Source: Myxococcales bacterium | Lineage (GTDB): Bacteria; Myxococcota_A; Polyangia; Nannocystales; Nannocystaceae | Assembly: GCA_020633335.1 (NCBI GenBank) | Contig: JACKDU010000010.1 | Coordinates: 310,001-374,000 of the forward strand | DNA length: 64,000 bases | Reading direction: 5' to 3' | Shown: positions 1 to 8,470 of the stretch, piece by piece | Layout: each line of letters opens with the position of its first letter | Position numbering within the stretch: the stretch's first letter is position 1 | Made by a program: the position numbers and the translations under genes | The notes under the pieces: model-generated | Seen by the model: the letters and a program-made list of their open reading frames with translations, nothing else | What the model was told of the DNA's origin: nothing | Databases searched by the model: none

Positions 1-536
1 ATCGCCGCCAGGTCCGGCCCGAGGAAGGCGACGTGATCGATCGCGATCGGCGTGAAGAGGGTGAGCACCGCCGACGCCAGCCGGGTCGCGTCGAGGCGCC
101 CGCCGAGGCCGCACTCGACCACCGCGATCTCGACCTCGCGGCGCTCAAAGGCCCGCAGCGCCGCCAGCGTGAGGATCTCGAAGAAGGTGAGCGGCCGCTC
201 GAGGGCGCCGCGGCGATCGACCTCGAGGACCGCGTCGACCTCCTCGCGGAGCGCCTCGTCGGCGAGCGCCTCGCCGTCGATCTGGACCCGCTCGCCGACC
301 CGGTGGAGGTGCGGGCTGGTGTAGAGGCCGACCCGGCGCCCCCGCCCCCGCAGCCCGTGGGCGACCATCGCCGCCGTCGACCCCTTGCCGTTGGTGCCGA
401 CGACGTGGACCGCCGGGATCGCCGACGCCGGCCGCCCGAGGAGCGCGTGGGCCTCACGCACGACGTCGAGGCCCATCCGCACGCCGTAGGTCCGGCGCGC
501 GAAGAGCTCGCGCTGCCAGGTCGGGATCGCGGTCAC
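1..536 (-). CDS. folC: Bifunctional folylpolyglutamate synthase/dihydrofolate synthase, N-terminal part
   Basis: This is the N-terminal 178 residues of a Mur-ligase-type ATPase that adds glutamate to dihydropteroate or folates in the cytoplasm; the rest lies beyond the window edge. The P-loop VGTNGKGST is visible near residue 46, followed by the typical LYTSPHL and VECGLGGRLDATR segments and the TPIAIDHVAFLG stretch. The chosen start is a GTG one base after the accD stop codon, so the two genes form a tight accD-folC operon, an arrangement seen in many proteobacteria. The product name rests on these motifs and on the conserved neighbour; folC is preferred over murC-type ligases because of the SPHL and DATR motifs. 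Confidence 0.93.
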   Translation of the reverse strand, partial: MTAIPTWQRELFARRTYGVRMGLDVVREAHALLGRPASAIPAVHVVGTNGKGSTAAMVAHGLRGRGRRVGLYTSPHLHRVGERVQIDGEALADEALREEVDAVLEVDRRGALERPLTFFEILTLAALRAFERREVEIAVVECGLGGRLDATRLASAVLTLFTPIAIDHVAFLGPDLAA

Positions 537-537
537 C

Positions 538-1494
538 TCAGGGCTCCGCGGGCGACGCCGCGCTGGTCTCCGCGGGCGCCTGGGCGGGCGCCTGGGCGGC
601 CTCCGGGAGCGCCTCGTCGGCGACCTCGCTCGCCGCCCGCGCCGGCGCCCCCGTGAGCATCCGCAGGAGCGCGCCGAGGTGCTCGCGGAGCTCGAGGCGG
701 CCGACGATCCGATCGACCATCCCGTGCTCGAGGAGGAACTCCGCGCGCTGGAAGCCGGTCGGCAGCTCCTGACCGATCGTCTGCTGGATCACCCGCGGCC
801 CGGCGAAGCCGACCAGCGCCTTCGGCTCGGCGAGGATGATGTCGCCGAGCATCGCAAAGGAGGCCGCGACCCCGCCGGTGGTCGGGTGGAGGCAGACCGA
901 GATGTAGGGCAGACCGGCGTCCCGCAGCCGCGAGCGGGCGGCGACCGTCTTCGCCATCTGCATCAGCGACAGGATCCCCTCCTGCATCCGGGCGCCGCCC
1001 GAGGCCGAGAAGATCACCGCCGGCACATTGCGGTCGATCGCCCGCTCGAAGACCCGCGTGACCTTCTCGCCGACCACCGAGCCCATCGACCCGCCCATGA
1101 ACTCGAAGACGAAGAAGCCGACGCTGGCGGCGACGCCGTCGATCTCGCCGACGCCCGAGGCGAAGGCGTCGCCCGGGCCGGCGGTGCGGATCGCCTTGGC
1201 GACGCGATCGCGGTAGGGCGCCTTGTCGTGGAAGCCGAGCGGATCGCCGGAGCGGATCTCGAGGTCGAGCTCCTCCCAGGTCTCCGGGTCGACCATCGCG
1301 GCGATCCGCTCGCGGGTCGGCATCGGGTGGTGATGGGCGCAGACCGGGCAGACTCGGAGGTTGGCGACCAGCTCGTCGGTGTAGGTGATCTCACCGCAGG
1401 CGTCGCACTTGCTCCACAGGCCCTTGGGGAGCGAGACCTTCTGTTCCGCGCTCGTCCGCTCGAGAGGTTCTTTTTTGCGTCGCCACCAGGCCAT
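538..1494 (-). CDS. accD: Acetyl-CoA carboxylase carboxyltransferase subunit beta
   Basis: AccD is the beta subunit of the carboxyltransferase that moves the carboxyl group from biotin to acetyl-CoA to give malonyl-CoA for fatty acid synthesis; it pairs with AccA in the cytoplasm. The N-terminus carries the four-cysteine zinc finger (CDAC near residue 30, CPVC near residue 49), followed by the crotonase-like carboxyltransferase fold with FMGGSMGSVVGEK, SASGGARMQEG and a PTTGGVAASFA loop. At 318 residues it is slightly longer than Escherichia coli AccD because of a low-complexity Ala/Pro/Glu tail of about 35 residues. It heads an operon with folC and is divergent from purM. Confidence 0.97.
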   Translation of the reverse strand: MAWWRRKKEPLERTSAEQKVSLPKGLWSKCDACGEITYTDELVANLRVCPVCAHHHPMPTRERIAAMVDPETWEELDLEIRSGDPLGFHDKAPYRDRVAKAIRTAGPGDAFASGVGEIDGVAASVGFFVFEFMGGSMGSVVGEKVTRVFERAIDRNVPAVIFSASGGARMQEGILSLMQMAKTVAARSRLRDAGLPYISVCLHPTTGGVAASFAMLGDIILAEPKALVGFAGPRVIQQTIGQELPTGFQRAEFLLEHGMVDRIVGRLELREHLGALLRMLTGAPARAASEVADEALPEAAQAPAQAPAETSAASPAEP

Positions 1495-1581
1495 GGTTCA
1501 CCGCCCGCGGGGGGCGGCGAATCATCGCTCGCCGACGCCGACGAGGCAACCAGGGCCGTTGCCCCCAGGGCGCGGCCCTGC

Positions 1582-1587
1582 TATCGC
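1582..1587 (+). promoter_or_regulatory. Candidate -10 element of purM
   Basis: The hexamer TATCGC lies 7 nt before the purM GTG codon, which would give an essentially leaderless mRNA, as for several other genes here. No clear -35 was identified. Confidence 0.35.
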
Positions 1588-1594
1588 CTTGCGC

Positions 1595-2707
1595 GTGAGC
1601 AAGCTCCGAGAAGACGCGGGCGGAGCGCCCGACAAGAACCTCTCGTACCGCGACGCCGGGGTCGACATCGACGCGGGGAACCAGGCCGTCCAGCGGATCC
1701 GCTCGCTCGTGGCGAGCACGCGCCAGCCCGAGCAGATCGGCGACCTCGGCGGCTTCGCCGGGCTCTTCGGCCTGCCCGCCGGACTGAGCGATCCGGTGAT
1801 GGTCGCCTGCACCGACGGGGTCGGCACCAAGCTCCTGGTGGCGATCGCCCTCGATCGCCACGACACCGTCGGGATCGATCTCGTGGCGATGAACGTCAAC
1901 GATCTCATCGTCACCGGCGCCCGGCCGCTCTTCGTGCTCGACTACATCGCCTGCGCGCGGGTCGAGCCCGCGAAGATCGAGGCGATCGTCGCCGGGATCG
2001 CCGACGGCTGCCGGCAGGCCCGCTGCGCGCTCCTCGGCGGCGAGACGGCCGAGCTCCCGGGGATGTACGCCGAGGGCCACTACGACCTCGCGGCCTCGGC
2101 GGTCGGGATCGTCGATCGGCCGCTCCTCCTCGGCCCGAGCAAGGTGCGGGCCGGCGACGTCGCCCTCGGCCTCGCCTCCTCCGGCCTCCACTCCAACGGC
2201 TTCTCGCTCGCCCGCCGCGCGCTCCTCGATCCGGCGCACGGCGGCATGGCCCTCGGCGACCCGCTCCCGGGCGGGCTCGGCGAGAGCGTCGGCGAGGCCC
2301 TCCTGACGCCGACCCGGATCTACGTCGACGCCCTCGCGCGGGCCCGCGATCTCGAGGGAGCGCCGCTCCACGGGGCCGCCCACATCACCGGCGGCGGGCT
2401 CCTCGAGAACCCGCAGCGGGCCCTCGACGACGCGCTCGCCCTCCGGATCGATCTCGACGCCCTCCGGCCGCCGCCGATCTTCCGGGCGATCGCCGCCCAG
2501 GGGGTCTCCAGGGCCGAGATGCTCCGGACCTTTAATTGTGGCGTCGGGATGATCCTCTACGTCGCGCCGACCCGGGCCGCCGAGGTCCAGGCGGCGCTTG
2601 AGGAGCTCGGCGAGCAGGTGATTCGCCTCGGCGAGGTCGTCCCCCGCGGCGCCGACGAGGAGGCGATCCAGCTCGTCGGCGGCGCCGATCTCTTCGCTGC
2701 GGACTAG
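1595..2707 (+). CDS. purM: Phosphoribosylformylglycinamidine cyclo-ligase
   Basis: PurM (AIR synthetase) closes the imidazole ring of 5-aminoimidazole ribonucleotide in purine synthesis using ATP. Family signatures are present in order: SYRDAGVDIDAGN at the N-terminus, CTDGVGTKLL, VNDLIVTGA, GGETAELPGMY, ASSGLHSNGFSL, HITGGGL and FNCGVGMILYV. With GTG at 1595 the product is 370 residues, close to the usual 345-350. The frame stays open further upstream, but that part overlaps accD antisense and has no homology to the family. The codons for FNCG near 2530 are unusually AT-rich for this genome. It is transcribed divergently from accD. Confidence 0.96.
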   Translation: MSKLREDAGGAPDKNLSYRDAGVDIDAGNQAVQRIRSLVASTRQPEQIGDLGGFAGLFGLPAGLSDPVMVACTDGVGTKLLVAIALDRHDTVGIDLVAMNVNDLIVTGARPLFVLDYIACARVEPAKIEAIVAGIADGCRQARCALLGGETAELPGMYAEGHYDLAASAVGIVDRPLLLGPSKVRAGDVALGLASSGLHSNGFSLARRALLDPAHGGMALGDPLPGGLGESVGEALLTPTRIYVDALARARDLEGAPLHGAAHITGGGLLENPQRALDDALALRIDLDALRPPPIFRAIAAQGVSRAEMLRTFNCGVGMILYVAPTRAAEVQAALEELGEQVIRLGEVVPRGADEEAIQLVGGADLFAAD

Positions 2708-2727
2708 CAGGGCGCGGGCGGCAGGCC

Positions 2728-4242
2728 GTGGTCTCGACCTCCAACTTCTACGACCTCATCGTCGTCGGCTCCGACCTCGCGGGCCTCGCGGCCGCCTCCC
2801 TGGTCGCGCGCCGGGGCAAGCGCGTGCTGGTGATCCCGCTCGCGCCGATCGACGGGGTCGACCCCGGGGGCCCGGAGCCGACGGTCTCCGAGCCCGCGCC
2901 GATCGTCTACGGCGAGTCGCCGCCGATCCGCCGGGTCTTCGAGGAGCTCGGGATCTGGCAGCAGGTCCGCCGCGAGCGCGAGCCGATCCGCGGCCGCCTC
3001 CACCTCGCCCTCCCCGAGCACCGCCTCGATCTCCAGAGCGGCCTGCAGAACCTCCGGGCCGAGCTCGAGCGCGAGTGGCCCGAGGCCCGCGGCGTCGAGG
3101 CCTGGAGCGAGCACCTGCGCCTCTCGGGCGGCTGTCATGAGCTCTGGGAGGAGATCCTCGCCAGCGATCTCGCGGTCTCGAGCGACGGCTTCTTCGATCG
3201 CCGCGCGCTCGCCAAGATCGCCGCCCAGCTCCCCGGCAGCGAGCTCGACGACATGGCGCCGCTCGCCGCCGATCACCCGCTCCGCCTCCTCGGCCGGGTG
3301 ATGCTCCCCTGGCTCGCCAACCTCGCGCCGACCCAGCTCGGGGCCGCCGCCGCCCTCCGCCTCGCCGCCTGCTGGGATCAGGGCCCCGAGGACTTCGCCG
3401 GCGGGATGCCGCGGCTGCGGGCCTTCCTCCTCGATCGCCTCTCGACCCACGCCGGCGAGGTCAAGCCCTCGCTGCGGATCGCCGAGATCCTGGTCCACCG
3501 CGGGCGGGTCAGCGGCGTCGCCTTCTTCGGCAAGCGCGACGCCTACGGCTGCGAGAACCTGATCCTCGCCGACGACCCGGCCTACCTCCTGAGCGAGGTC
3601 GTGCCGACCAGCGGCCTCGCGGGCGTCTTCGGGCTCCCGCCCGCCGAGGTCGAGGTCGTCGCCGGCCGCTACGTCCTCCACCTCGACATCGACGTCGCCG
3701 GGGTCTCGCCGGCGCTCGACGGGATCGTCGTCCACCTCGGCGAGACCGAGGGCTGGCTCGCCCGCCACGGGATCGGCACGACCTACCTGCGGATCGACCC
3801 GACCGTGGTCTCCGACGCCCGCCGCCTCACCCTCACGCGGATCGTCGCCGCCGGCGCGCCGCTCGATCGGATCCGCGAGGAGATCCTGAGCGAGCTCGAT
3901 CACGCGGGGATCCTCCCCTTCGTCGGCCCGCATATCCGCTGGAGCTACTCGCCCCACGACGGCCGCGGAGCCCTCGACGCCCGCGGCCGCGAGATCAGCG
4001 AGCGACCCCCGGATCTGCGACCGACGCCGATGGAGTCGATCGTCGCCCGCCGCGGCGGCGAGCCGGTGCTCGGGGTCGGCCTCTATCCCCACACGACCGA
4101 GATCCGCAACCTCTTCCTCGCCTCGCGCCTCACCCTCCCGGGGCTCGGGATCGAGGGCGAGCTGGCGACCGCGCTGGCGGTGGCGGGCTCGATCGCGGCG
4201 CCGAGCCGTGGGCGTGGACGGCCGCGGATCTTCGGTCGCTAG
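2728..4242 (+). CDS. FAD/NAD(P)-binding oxidoreductase, phytoene-desaturase-like
   Basis: The 504-residue protein begins with a beta-alpha-beta dinucleotide-binding fold, DLIVVGSDLAGLAAASLVARR at residues 9-29, in which the usual GxGxxG is GSDLAG. The C-terminus ends with a segment of the type LFLASRLTLPGLGIEGE, which in phytoene-desaturase and amine-oxidase relatives forms the FAD-contacting end of the fold. The substrate cannot be deduced. The GTG start lies 20 nt after purM on the same strand, so co-transcription is possible. It is convergent with the metallophosphoesterase gene downstream. Confidence 0.6.
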   Translation: MVSTSNFYDLIVVGSDLAGLAAASLVARRGKRVLVIPLAPIDGVDPGGPEPTVSEPAPIVYGESPPIRRVFEELGIWQQVRREREPIRGRLHLALPEHRLDLQSGLQNLRAELEREWPEARGVEAWSEHLRLSGGCHELWEEILASDLAVSSDGFFDRRALAKIAAQLPGSELDDMAPLAADHPLRLLGRVMLPWLANLAPTQLGAAAALRLAACWDQGPEDFAGGMPRLRAFLLDRLSTHAGEVKPSLRIAEILVHRGRVSGVAFFGKRDAYGCENLILADDPAYLLSEVVPTSGLAGVFGLPPAEVEVVAGRYVLHLDIDVAGVSPALDGIVVHLGETEGWLARHGIGTTYLRIDPTVVSDARRLTLTRIVAAGAPLDRIREEILSELDHAGILPFVGPHIRWSYSPHDGRGALDARGREISERPPDLRPTPMESIVARRGGEPVLGVGLYPHTTEIRNLFLASRLTLPGLGIEGELATALAVAGSIAAPSRGRGRPRIFGR

Positions 4243-4310
4243 CGGGCTCCGCGCACCGCCGCCCGCGCGCAAGAACGTCGTTTAATTACCCATCACGACA
4301 CGACTGGCAC

Positions 4311-4328
4311 GCTGCCGCATTCGGCAGC
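4311..4328. terminator. Short hairpin between convergent genes
   Basis: A perfect 7-bp inverted repeat (GCTGCCG, loop CATT, CGGCAGC) lies between two convergent genes ending at 4242 and 4336. There is no T-tract on either side, so a transcription-end role is plausible but weakly supported. Confidence 0.35.
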
Positions 4329-4335
4329 GACCAAC

Positions 4336-5796
4336 TCAGCCGATCGCGGCCGCTCGCCGGTCATCGACCGTCCGCGCGCGGCCGTCGGCGGCCGCGACCT
4401 CGTGACGATCGAGGACCATCACCCCGCCGTTTCGCCAGCGCCGGAGCTCGACCGCGGTCGGCCGTCCGCTCCGCCGATCGCGGCGAACCACGAGGTGCGA
4501 GCCGTCGAGCCAGCTCCCGCTGTTGCCGTAGACCACGCCGCCGTGGACGTCGATCGACCCGCGGTGGCTGTGGCCCATGAGGACCAGCGGCACCTCGGTC
4601 ATCCTGCCGACGTCGATCGCCACCTCCGACATCTCGTCGGCGATCGCCCGCTTCCGTCGCCGCCGCCGGATCCCGCGGACCGCCAGGACCCCGAGGCCGA
4701 GGCCGATCACGGCGCCGAGCGCCCGCGATCCGCCGCTGAGCGCGGCGATCACCAGCCCGGCCGCGGTCAGGCTCAGGAGCGTCAGGAGGACGTCGAGCGC
4801 GGTCACCGAGAGGACGCCGCCGACGGTCGCCGTGCTCGGCGGCGGGGCCATCTCCTGGAGCGCGCTCAGGGTGCTCATCTGGAGGCCGGCGTTCTCGGCG
4901 ATCGCCTCGAGGCGCTCCTGGTGGGCGGCCCTCCCCTGCCGATCGACGCGGCCGCGGCCGACCCAGAGCCAGAGCATCTGGCCGACCATCCGGAGGTAGA
5001 GGAGGACCACCAGGAGGACGAAGCGGAGGCCGCGGGCGGCCGCCCAGCGGGCGTAGTCGGCGGCCGTGTAGGTGTCCGGCGCGTCGTAGTCGATCTCCGG
5101 CATCAGGTTGGTGAAGGAGCGGGTGGCGACCTCGGCGAGGGTCTTCACCAGCCGCCCCTTGCGGGTCGGCGCGAGCACGTCGGTGGTCGCGCAGGCGGCG
5201 TCAAAGAGGTGCCCGTGCTCGATCCAGAGCGCCCCCGGCTCGTGGAGGAACCACGAGACGAAGGAGACCGTGCCGGCCGCGGCCTCGCCGAGGCGGCAGG
5301 CATCGGCCGCGCTCGCCGGCCCCTCGTCGGCCGCCGACGCCCGCTCGAGGCGCGCCTTGATCGCCCGCCGCACCCCCGGGTAGAGGAGCTCGGCGTCGTG
5401 GTTGCCGGTGACGAAGACGACCGCGTTGCCGGCCGCGAGGAAGCGGACCAGCGCGTCCTCGACCCCGGGGTAGGCGTCGAAGGCCGCCCGAGCCCGGCGC
5501 AGCGCGAGCTCCTCGCCCTCCCGCGCGCTCTCGCGCCCGAATTCGATGTTCCAGAAGTCGATGAAGTCGCCGTTGATCACCAGGACCCAGGGACCCTGGG
5601 CGGCGTAGTGGTCGAGGAAGCGCGGGAGCACCTCGTCGATCCGGGCGGCGAGGTGGACGTACTCCCCGCGGATCCGCGGCTTGAGGTGGGAGCCGAGGTG
5701 GAGGTCGCTGAGGAGGAGGAGGTCACGCACGGGGGCGGCCGCGGCCGCCTCTCCGCGGCCGCGGACCTGGGAATTCGTTGTGAGCGGCGGCCCCAC
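4336..5796 (-). CDS. Membrane-anchored metallophosphoesterase
   Basis: The 486-residue protein has the calcineurin-like dinuclear-metal motifs in order: SDLHLGSH near residue 29, NGDFIDFW near residue 75, TGNHD near residue 130, EHGH near residue 195 and MGHSHRG near residue 408. Two hydrophobic regions sit between motif four and the last motif, around residues 250-280 and 330-375, so the catalytic domain is interrupted by membrane segments. The architecture recalls UDP-2,3-diacylglucosamine hydrolase-like enzymes, but the substrate is not predictable. The GTG at 5796 is the first start consistent with the SDLHLG region; the gene is divergent from the Fe-S oxidoreductase gene. Confidence 0.75.
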   Translation of the reverse strand: MGPPLTTNSQVRGRGEAAAAAPVRDLLLLSDLHLGSHLKPRIRGEYVHLAARIDEVLPRFLDHYAAQGPWVLVINGDFIDFWNIEFGRESAREGEELALRRARAAFDAYPGVEDALVRFLAAGNAVVFVTGNHDAELLYPGVRRAIKARLERASAADEGPASAADACRLGEAAAGTVSFVSWFLHEPGALWIEHGHLFDAACATTDVLAPTRKGRLVKTLAEVATRSFTNLMPEIDYDAPDTYTAADYARWAAARGLRFVLLVVLLYLRMVGQMLWLWVGRGRVDRQGRAAHQERLEAIAENAGLQMSTLSALQEMAPPPSTATVGGVLSVTALDVLLTLLSLTAAGLVIAALSGGSRALGAVIGLGLGVLAVRGIRRRRRKRAIADEMSEVAIDVGRMTEVPLVLMGHSHRGSIDVHGGVVYGNSGSWLDGSHLVVRRDRRSGRPTAVELRRWRNGGVMVLDRHEVAAADGRARTVDDRRAAAIG

Positions 5797-5892
5797 CCGG
5801 CCCTATGGTATAGCCTGCCGAGGCCGCGGCGCCCCACCTCTGCGGGCGCCTGACGCCGCGACCGCACCGCTGACCGTCGACCGTCGACCACC

Positions 5893-8043
5893 ATGAAACA
5901 GCTCGCCTTCATCGCCGTCGCCGCCTTCGCCTTCGGCCTCTTCGCCTACAACCTCAGCCACTTCGTCAAGATCGCCCTCCTCGGGCGGCCCGCCGATCTG
6001 AAGGAGAGCTGGGGCGAGCGGGTGAACTCGCTCCTCAAGTTCTTCTTCGGCCAGCGCAAGGTGATGGAGGAGCGCCGGAGCTGGCACCACCTGGCGATCT
6101 ACTGGGGCTTCCTGGTCCTCTCGGTCGCCACCGTCGACATGCTCCTGAGCGGCCTCCTCGGCGAGTGGTTCAACCTCGGGGTGCTCCTCGGCGACACGCT
6201 CTACTACTACGTCAAGCTGGTGATCGACTGGGCCAACCTGGTGGTCCTGGCGGCGCTCGTCTTCGCGATGACGCGCCGCTTCATCCAGCCGGCCTTCGTC
6301 CCGCTCAACCTCGACGCGATGCTGATCCTCGGGGCGATCATGCTCCTGGTGATCAGCCACTTCGGCCACCACGGCGCCCACATGGCGGCGATCGGCCACT
6401 ACGTCGGCTCGAACCCGGTCTCGGCGTTCGCCGGCAAGATCCTCGGGCTCCACTCCGGGAGCGAGCCCTTCGTCACCCACGTCGACGCCGAGAGCGCCCA
6501 CACGATCTCGGAGGTCTTCTGGTGGGTGCACATGGGGATCATCCTCGGCTTCCTCAACTACCTCCCCTTCTCGAAGCACATCCACGTCCTCGGCTCCGGC
6601 CCCAACATCTTCTTCCGGATCCGCGACAAGGGCCGCCGCGGCGCGGTCCCCAAGGCGAAGCTCTTCGACGGCGCCGCGGATGATCCCGACGCCGAGCCCC
6701 TCTTCGAGAACTGGGGCGTCGGCAACATCGAGAACTTCACCTGGAAGAGCCTGATCGACAACTACTCGTGCACCGAGTGCGCCCGCTGCACCTCGTACTG
6801 CCCGGCCTTCGCCACCGAGAAGCCGCTCTCGCCCATGCACCTCATCCACGATCTCAAGGATGAGATGAAGGATCGGGGCAAGCTCCTCCTCAAGCTCAAG
6901 AAGGCGGGCGGCACCCTCGACGAGGAGGCCGAGCTCCCGGCCGGCGCCGACAAGGATCTGATCACCAAGATCCGCGAGGAGCTCTCGGGGATGCCGCCGC
7001 TGGTCGGCGGCCGCGTCAAGGACGAGACCCTCTGGGCCTGCACGACCTGCGGCGCCTGCCAGGAGGTCTGCCCGGTCTTCATCGATCACCCGCTCAAGAT
7101 CATCCAGATGCGCCAGCACATCGTCCTCAACGACGAGACCGGCCGCACCCCGGGCGAGGTCACCCGCCTGATCTCCAACGTCACCGGCGCGGGCAACCCC
7201 TGGAGCCTCTCGGCGAACGACCGGATGAAGTGGGCCGAGGGCCTCGACGTCCCGACCCTCGAGGACAACCCGGAGCCCGAGTACCTCCTCTTCGTCGGCT
7301 GCGCCGGCGCCTTCGACGACAACGCCAAGAAGACCACCCGCGCGCTGGTCCAGATCCTCCACGCCGCCAAGGTCTCCTTCGCGGTGATCGGCAAGGAGGA
7401 GAAGTGCACCGGCGATCCGATCCGCCGGGTCGGCGCCGAGATGGACTTCCAGATGCTCGCCCAGGAGAACGTGGACATGCTCAACGAGGCCAAAATCACC
7501 AAGGTGATCGCCTCGTGCCCGCACTGCTTCCACACGATCAAGAACGAGTACCCGCAGTTCGGCGGGAACTTCGAGGTCGTCCACCACAGCCAGCTCATCG
7601 CCCACCTCCTCGAGGCCGGGAAGCTCAAGCTCAGCGGGCCGCTGGCGAAGGACTTCACCTACCACGACTCCTGCTACATCGGCCGTTGGAACAGTGTTTA
7701 TGACGCGCCGCGGACGATCCTCGAGCGCGCGACCCAGGGCAAGGGGAGCTTCCGCGAGCTCGGCCGCAACCGCGAGCACGGCTTCTGCTGCGGCGCCGGC
7801 GGCGGGCGGATGTGGATGGAGGAGGAGCCCGAGAAGCGGGTCAACATCAACCGCGCGAAGGAGGTCGCCGAGAGCGGCGCCAACGCGATCGCGGTCGCCT
7901 GCCCCTTCTGCAACACGATGGTCTCCGACGGCCTCAAGGCGCTCGGCAAGGACGAGGCGATCGAGGTGATGGACATCGCCCAGGTCGTCGCCTCGGCGCT
8001 GCCGAAGGAGAGCGCTGCCGCCGGCGCGGAGGCCCAGGCGTGA
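5893..8043 (+). CDS. Membrane (Fe-S) oxidoreductase, NarI/HdrD-type (FadF/ETF-oxidoreductase-like)
   Basis: This 716-residue protein joins an N-terminal NarI-like membrane domain of about five helices (within residues 5-230, with His residues suited to heme ligation) to a soluble electron-transfer part. Two ferredoxin clusters follow: CTECARCTSYCP near residue 292 and CTTCGACQEVCP near residue 383. Two cysteine-rich CCG domains complete it, with CPHCFH near residue 542 and the CCGAGGGRMW and CPFCN motifs near residues 632 and 676. This order is typical of membrane oxidoreductases passing electrons between electron-transfer flavoprotein and quinone (FadF-like) or of HdrD-like proteins. bolA overlaps its stop codon, suggesting coupling to Fe-S cluster handling. 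Confidence 0.85.
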   Translation: MKQLAFIAVAAFAFGLFAYNLSHFVKIALLGRPADLKESWGERVNSLLKFFFGQRKVMEERRSWHHLAIYWGFLVLSVATVDMLLSGLLGEWFNLGVLLGDTLYYYVKLVIDWANLVVLAALVFAMTRRFIQPAFVPLNLDAMLILGAIMLLVISHFGHHGAHMAAIGHYVGSNPVSAFAGKILGLHSGSEPFVTHVDAESAHTISEVFWWVHMGIILGFLNYLPFSKHIHVLGSGPNIFFRIRDKGRRGAVPKAKLFDGAADDPDAEPLFENWGVGNIENFTWKSLIDNYSCTECARCTSYCPAFATEKPLSPMHLIHDLKDEMKDRGKLLLKLKKAGGTLDEEAELPAGADKDLITKIREELSGMPPLVGGRVKDETLWACTTCGACQEVCPVFIDHPLKIIQMRQHIVLNDETGRTPGEVTRLISNVTGAGNPWSLSANDRMKWAEGLDVPTLEDNPEPEYLLFVGCAGAFDDNAKKTTRALVQILHAAKVSFAVIGKEEKCTGDPIRRVGAEMDFQMLAQENVDMLNEAKITKVIASCPHCFHTIKNEYPQFGGNFEVVHHSQLIAHLLEAGKLKLSGPLAKDFTYHDSCYIGRWNSVYDAPRTILERATQGKGSFRELGRNREHGFCCGAGGGRMWMEEEPEKRVNINRAKEVAESGANAIAVACPFCNTMVSDGLKALGKDEAIEVMDIAQVVASALPKESAAAGAEAQA

Positions 8044-8360
8044 GCGGGCCGGTCGAGGCGGCGATCACCGCCAAGCTCGCGGCCCTCGACCCCGCCCACC
8101 TCGAGGTCATCAACCAGAGCCACCAGCACAGCGTCGCCCCCGGCTCGGAGACCCACTTCAAGGTGGTGATCGTCGCCGAGGGCTTCGCTGGCGAGATGCT
8201 CGTCGCCCGCCACCGCCGGGTCCACGCGCTCCTCGCCGACGAGCTCGCGGGCGGGGTGCATGCCCTCTCGATCGAGGCGCTGACGCCCGCGCAGTGGGAG
8301 GCCCGGGGCGGCGCGATCCGGCCCTCCCCGCCCTGCCTCGGCGGCTCCAAGGCCGGCTAG
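8040..8360 (+). CDS. bolA: BolA family protein
   Basis: BolA proteins work with monothiol glutaredoxins in Fe-S cluster trafficking and, in some bacteria, as transcription factors. The 106-residue product shows the class II KH-like pattern: an N-terminal helix VEAAITAKLAAL, the strand HLEVINQSHQH, the THFKVVIVAEGF strand and loop, and a second helix ending MLVARHRRVHALLADEL with the invariant RHR. The C-terminal HALSIEALTPAQWE is characteristic. The GTG start overlaps the TGA of the Fe-S oxidoreductase (GTGA), so translation is probably coupled. Confidence 0.9.
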   Translation: MSGPVEAAITAKLAALDPAHLEVINQSHQHSVAPGSETHFKVVIVAEGFAGEMLVARHRRVHALLADELAGGVHALSIEALTPAQWEARGGAIRPSPPCLGGSKAG

Positions 8361-8388
8361 CGCGGGGCCGACCCGGCGGTGATGAGCG

Positions 8389-8412
8389 AGGGCGCGGGCG
8401 ACCGCGCCCTCT
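8389..8412 (+). terminator. Intrinsic terminator after bolA
   Basis: A perfect 10-bp stem (GAGGGCGCGG / CCGCGCCCTC) with a GCGA tetraloop is followed by TTCGTTTG, 28 nt after the bolA stop codon. Confidence 0.65.
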
Positions 8413-8435
8413 TCGTTTGCCGTGCGTCTCGCTCA

Positions 8436-8453
8436 CATGTCCGATGGGACATG
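8436..8453. repeat. CATGTCC-N4-GGACATG palindrome
   Basis: A 7-bp perfect inverted repeat with a GATG spacer lies between the bolA terminator and the end of the convergent lipoprotein gene. Its core TGTCC-N4-GGACA recurs elsewhere in the window (36811, 49735 and weaker copies), so it may be a protein-binding site rather than a chance hairpin. Confidence 0.55.
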
Positions 8454-8470
8454 GGCGACGAGCGTCGAGC

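Noticed and set aside
2704..4272. 522-codon minus-strand open frame opposite the FAD-type oxidoreductase
   Set aside because: No ribosome-binding site or family resemblance, and the plus strand has the dinucleotide fold.
5803..7779. 658-codon minus-strand open frame opposite the Fe-S oxidoreductase
   Set aside because: The plus strand carries the Fe-S cluster cysteine motifs; the minus frame is a compositional shadow.
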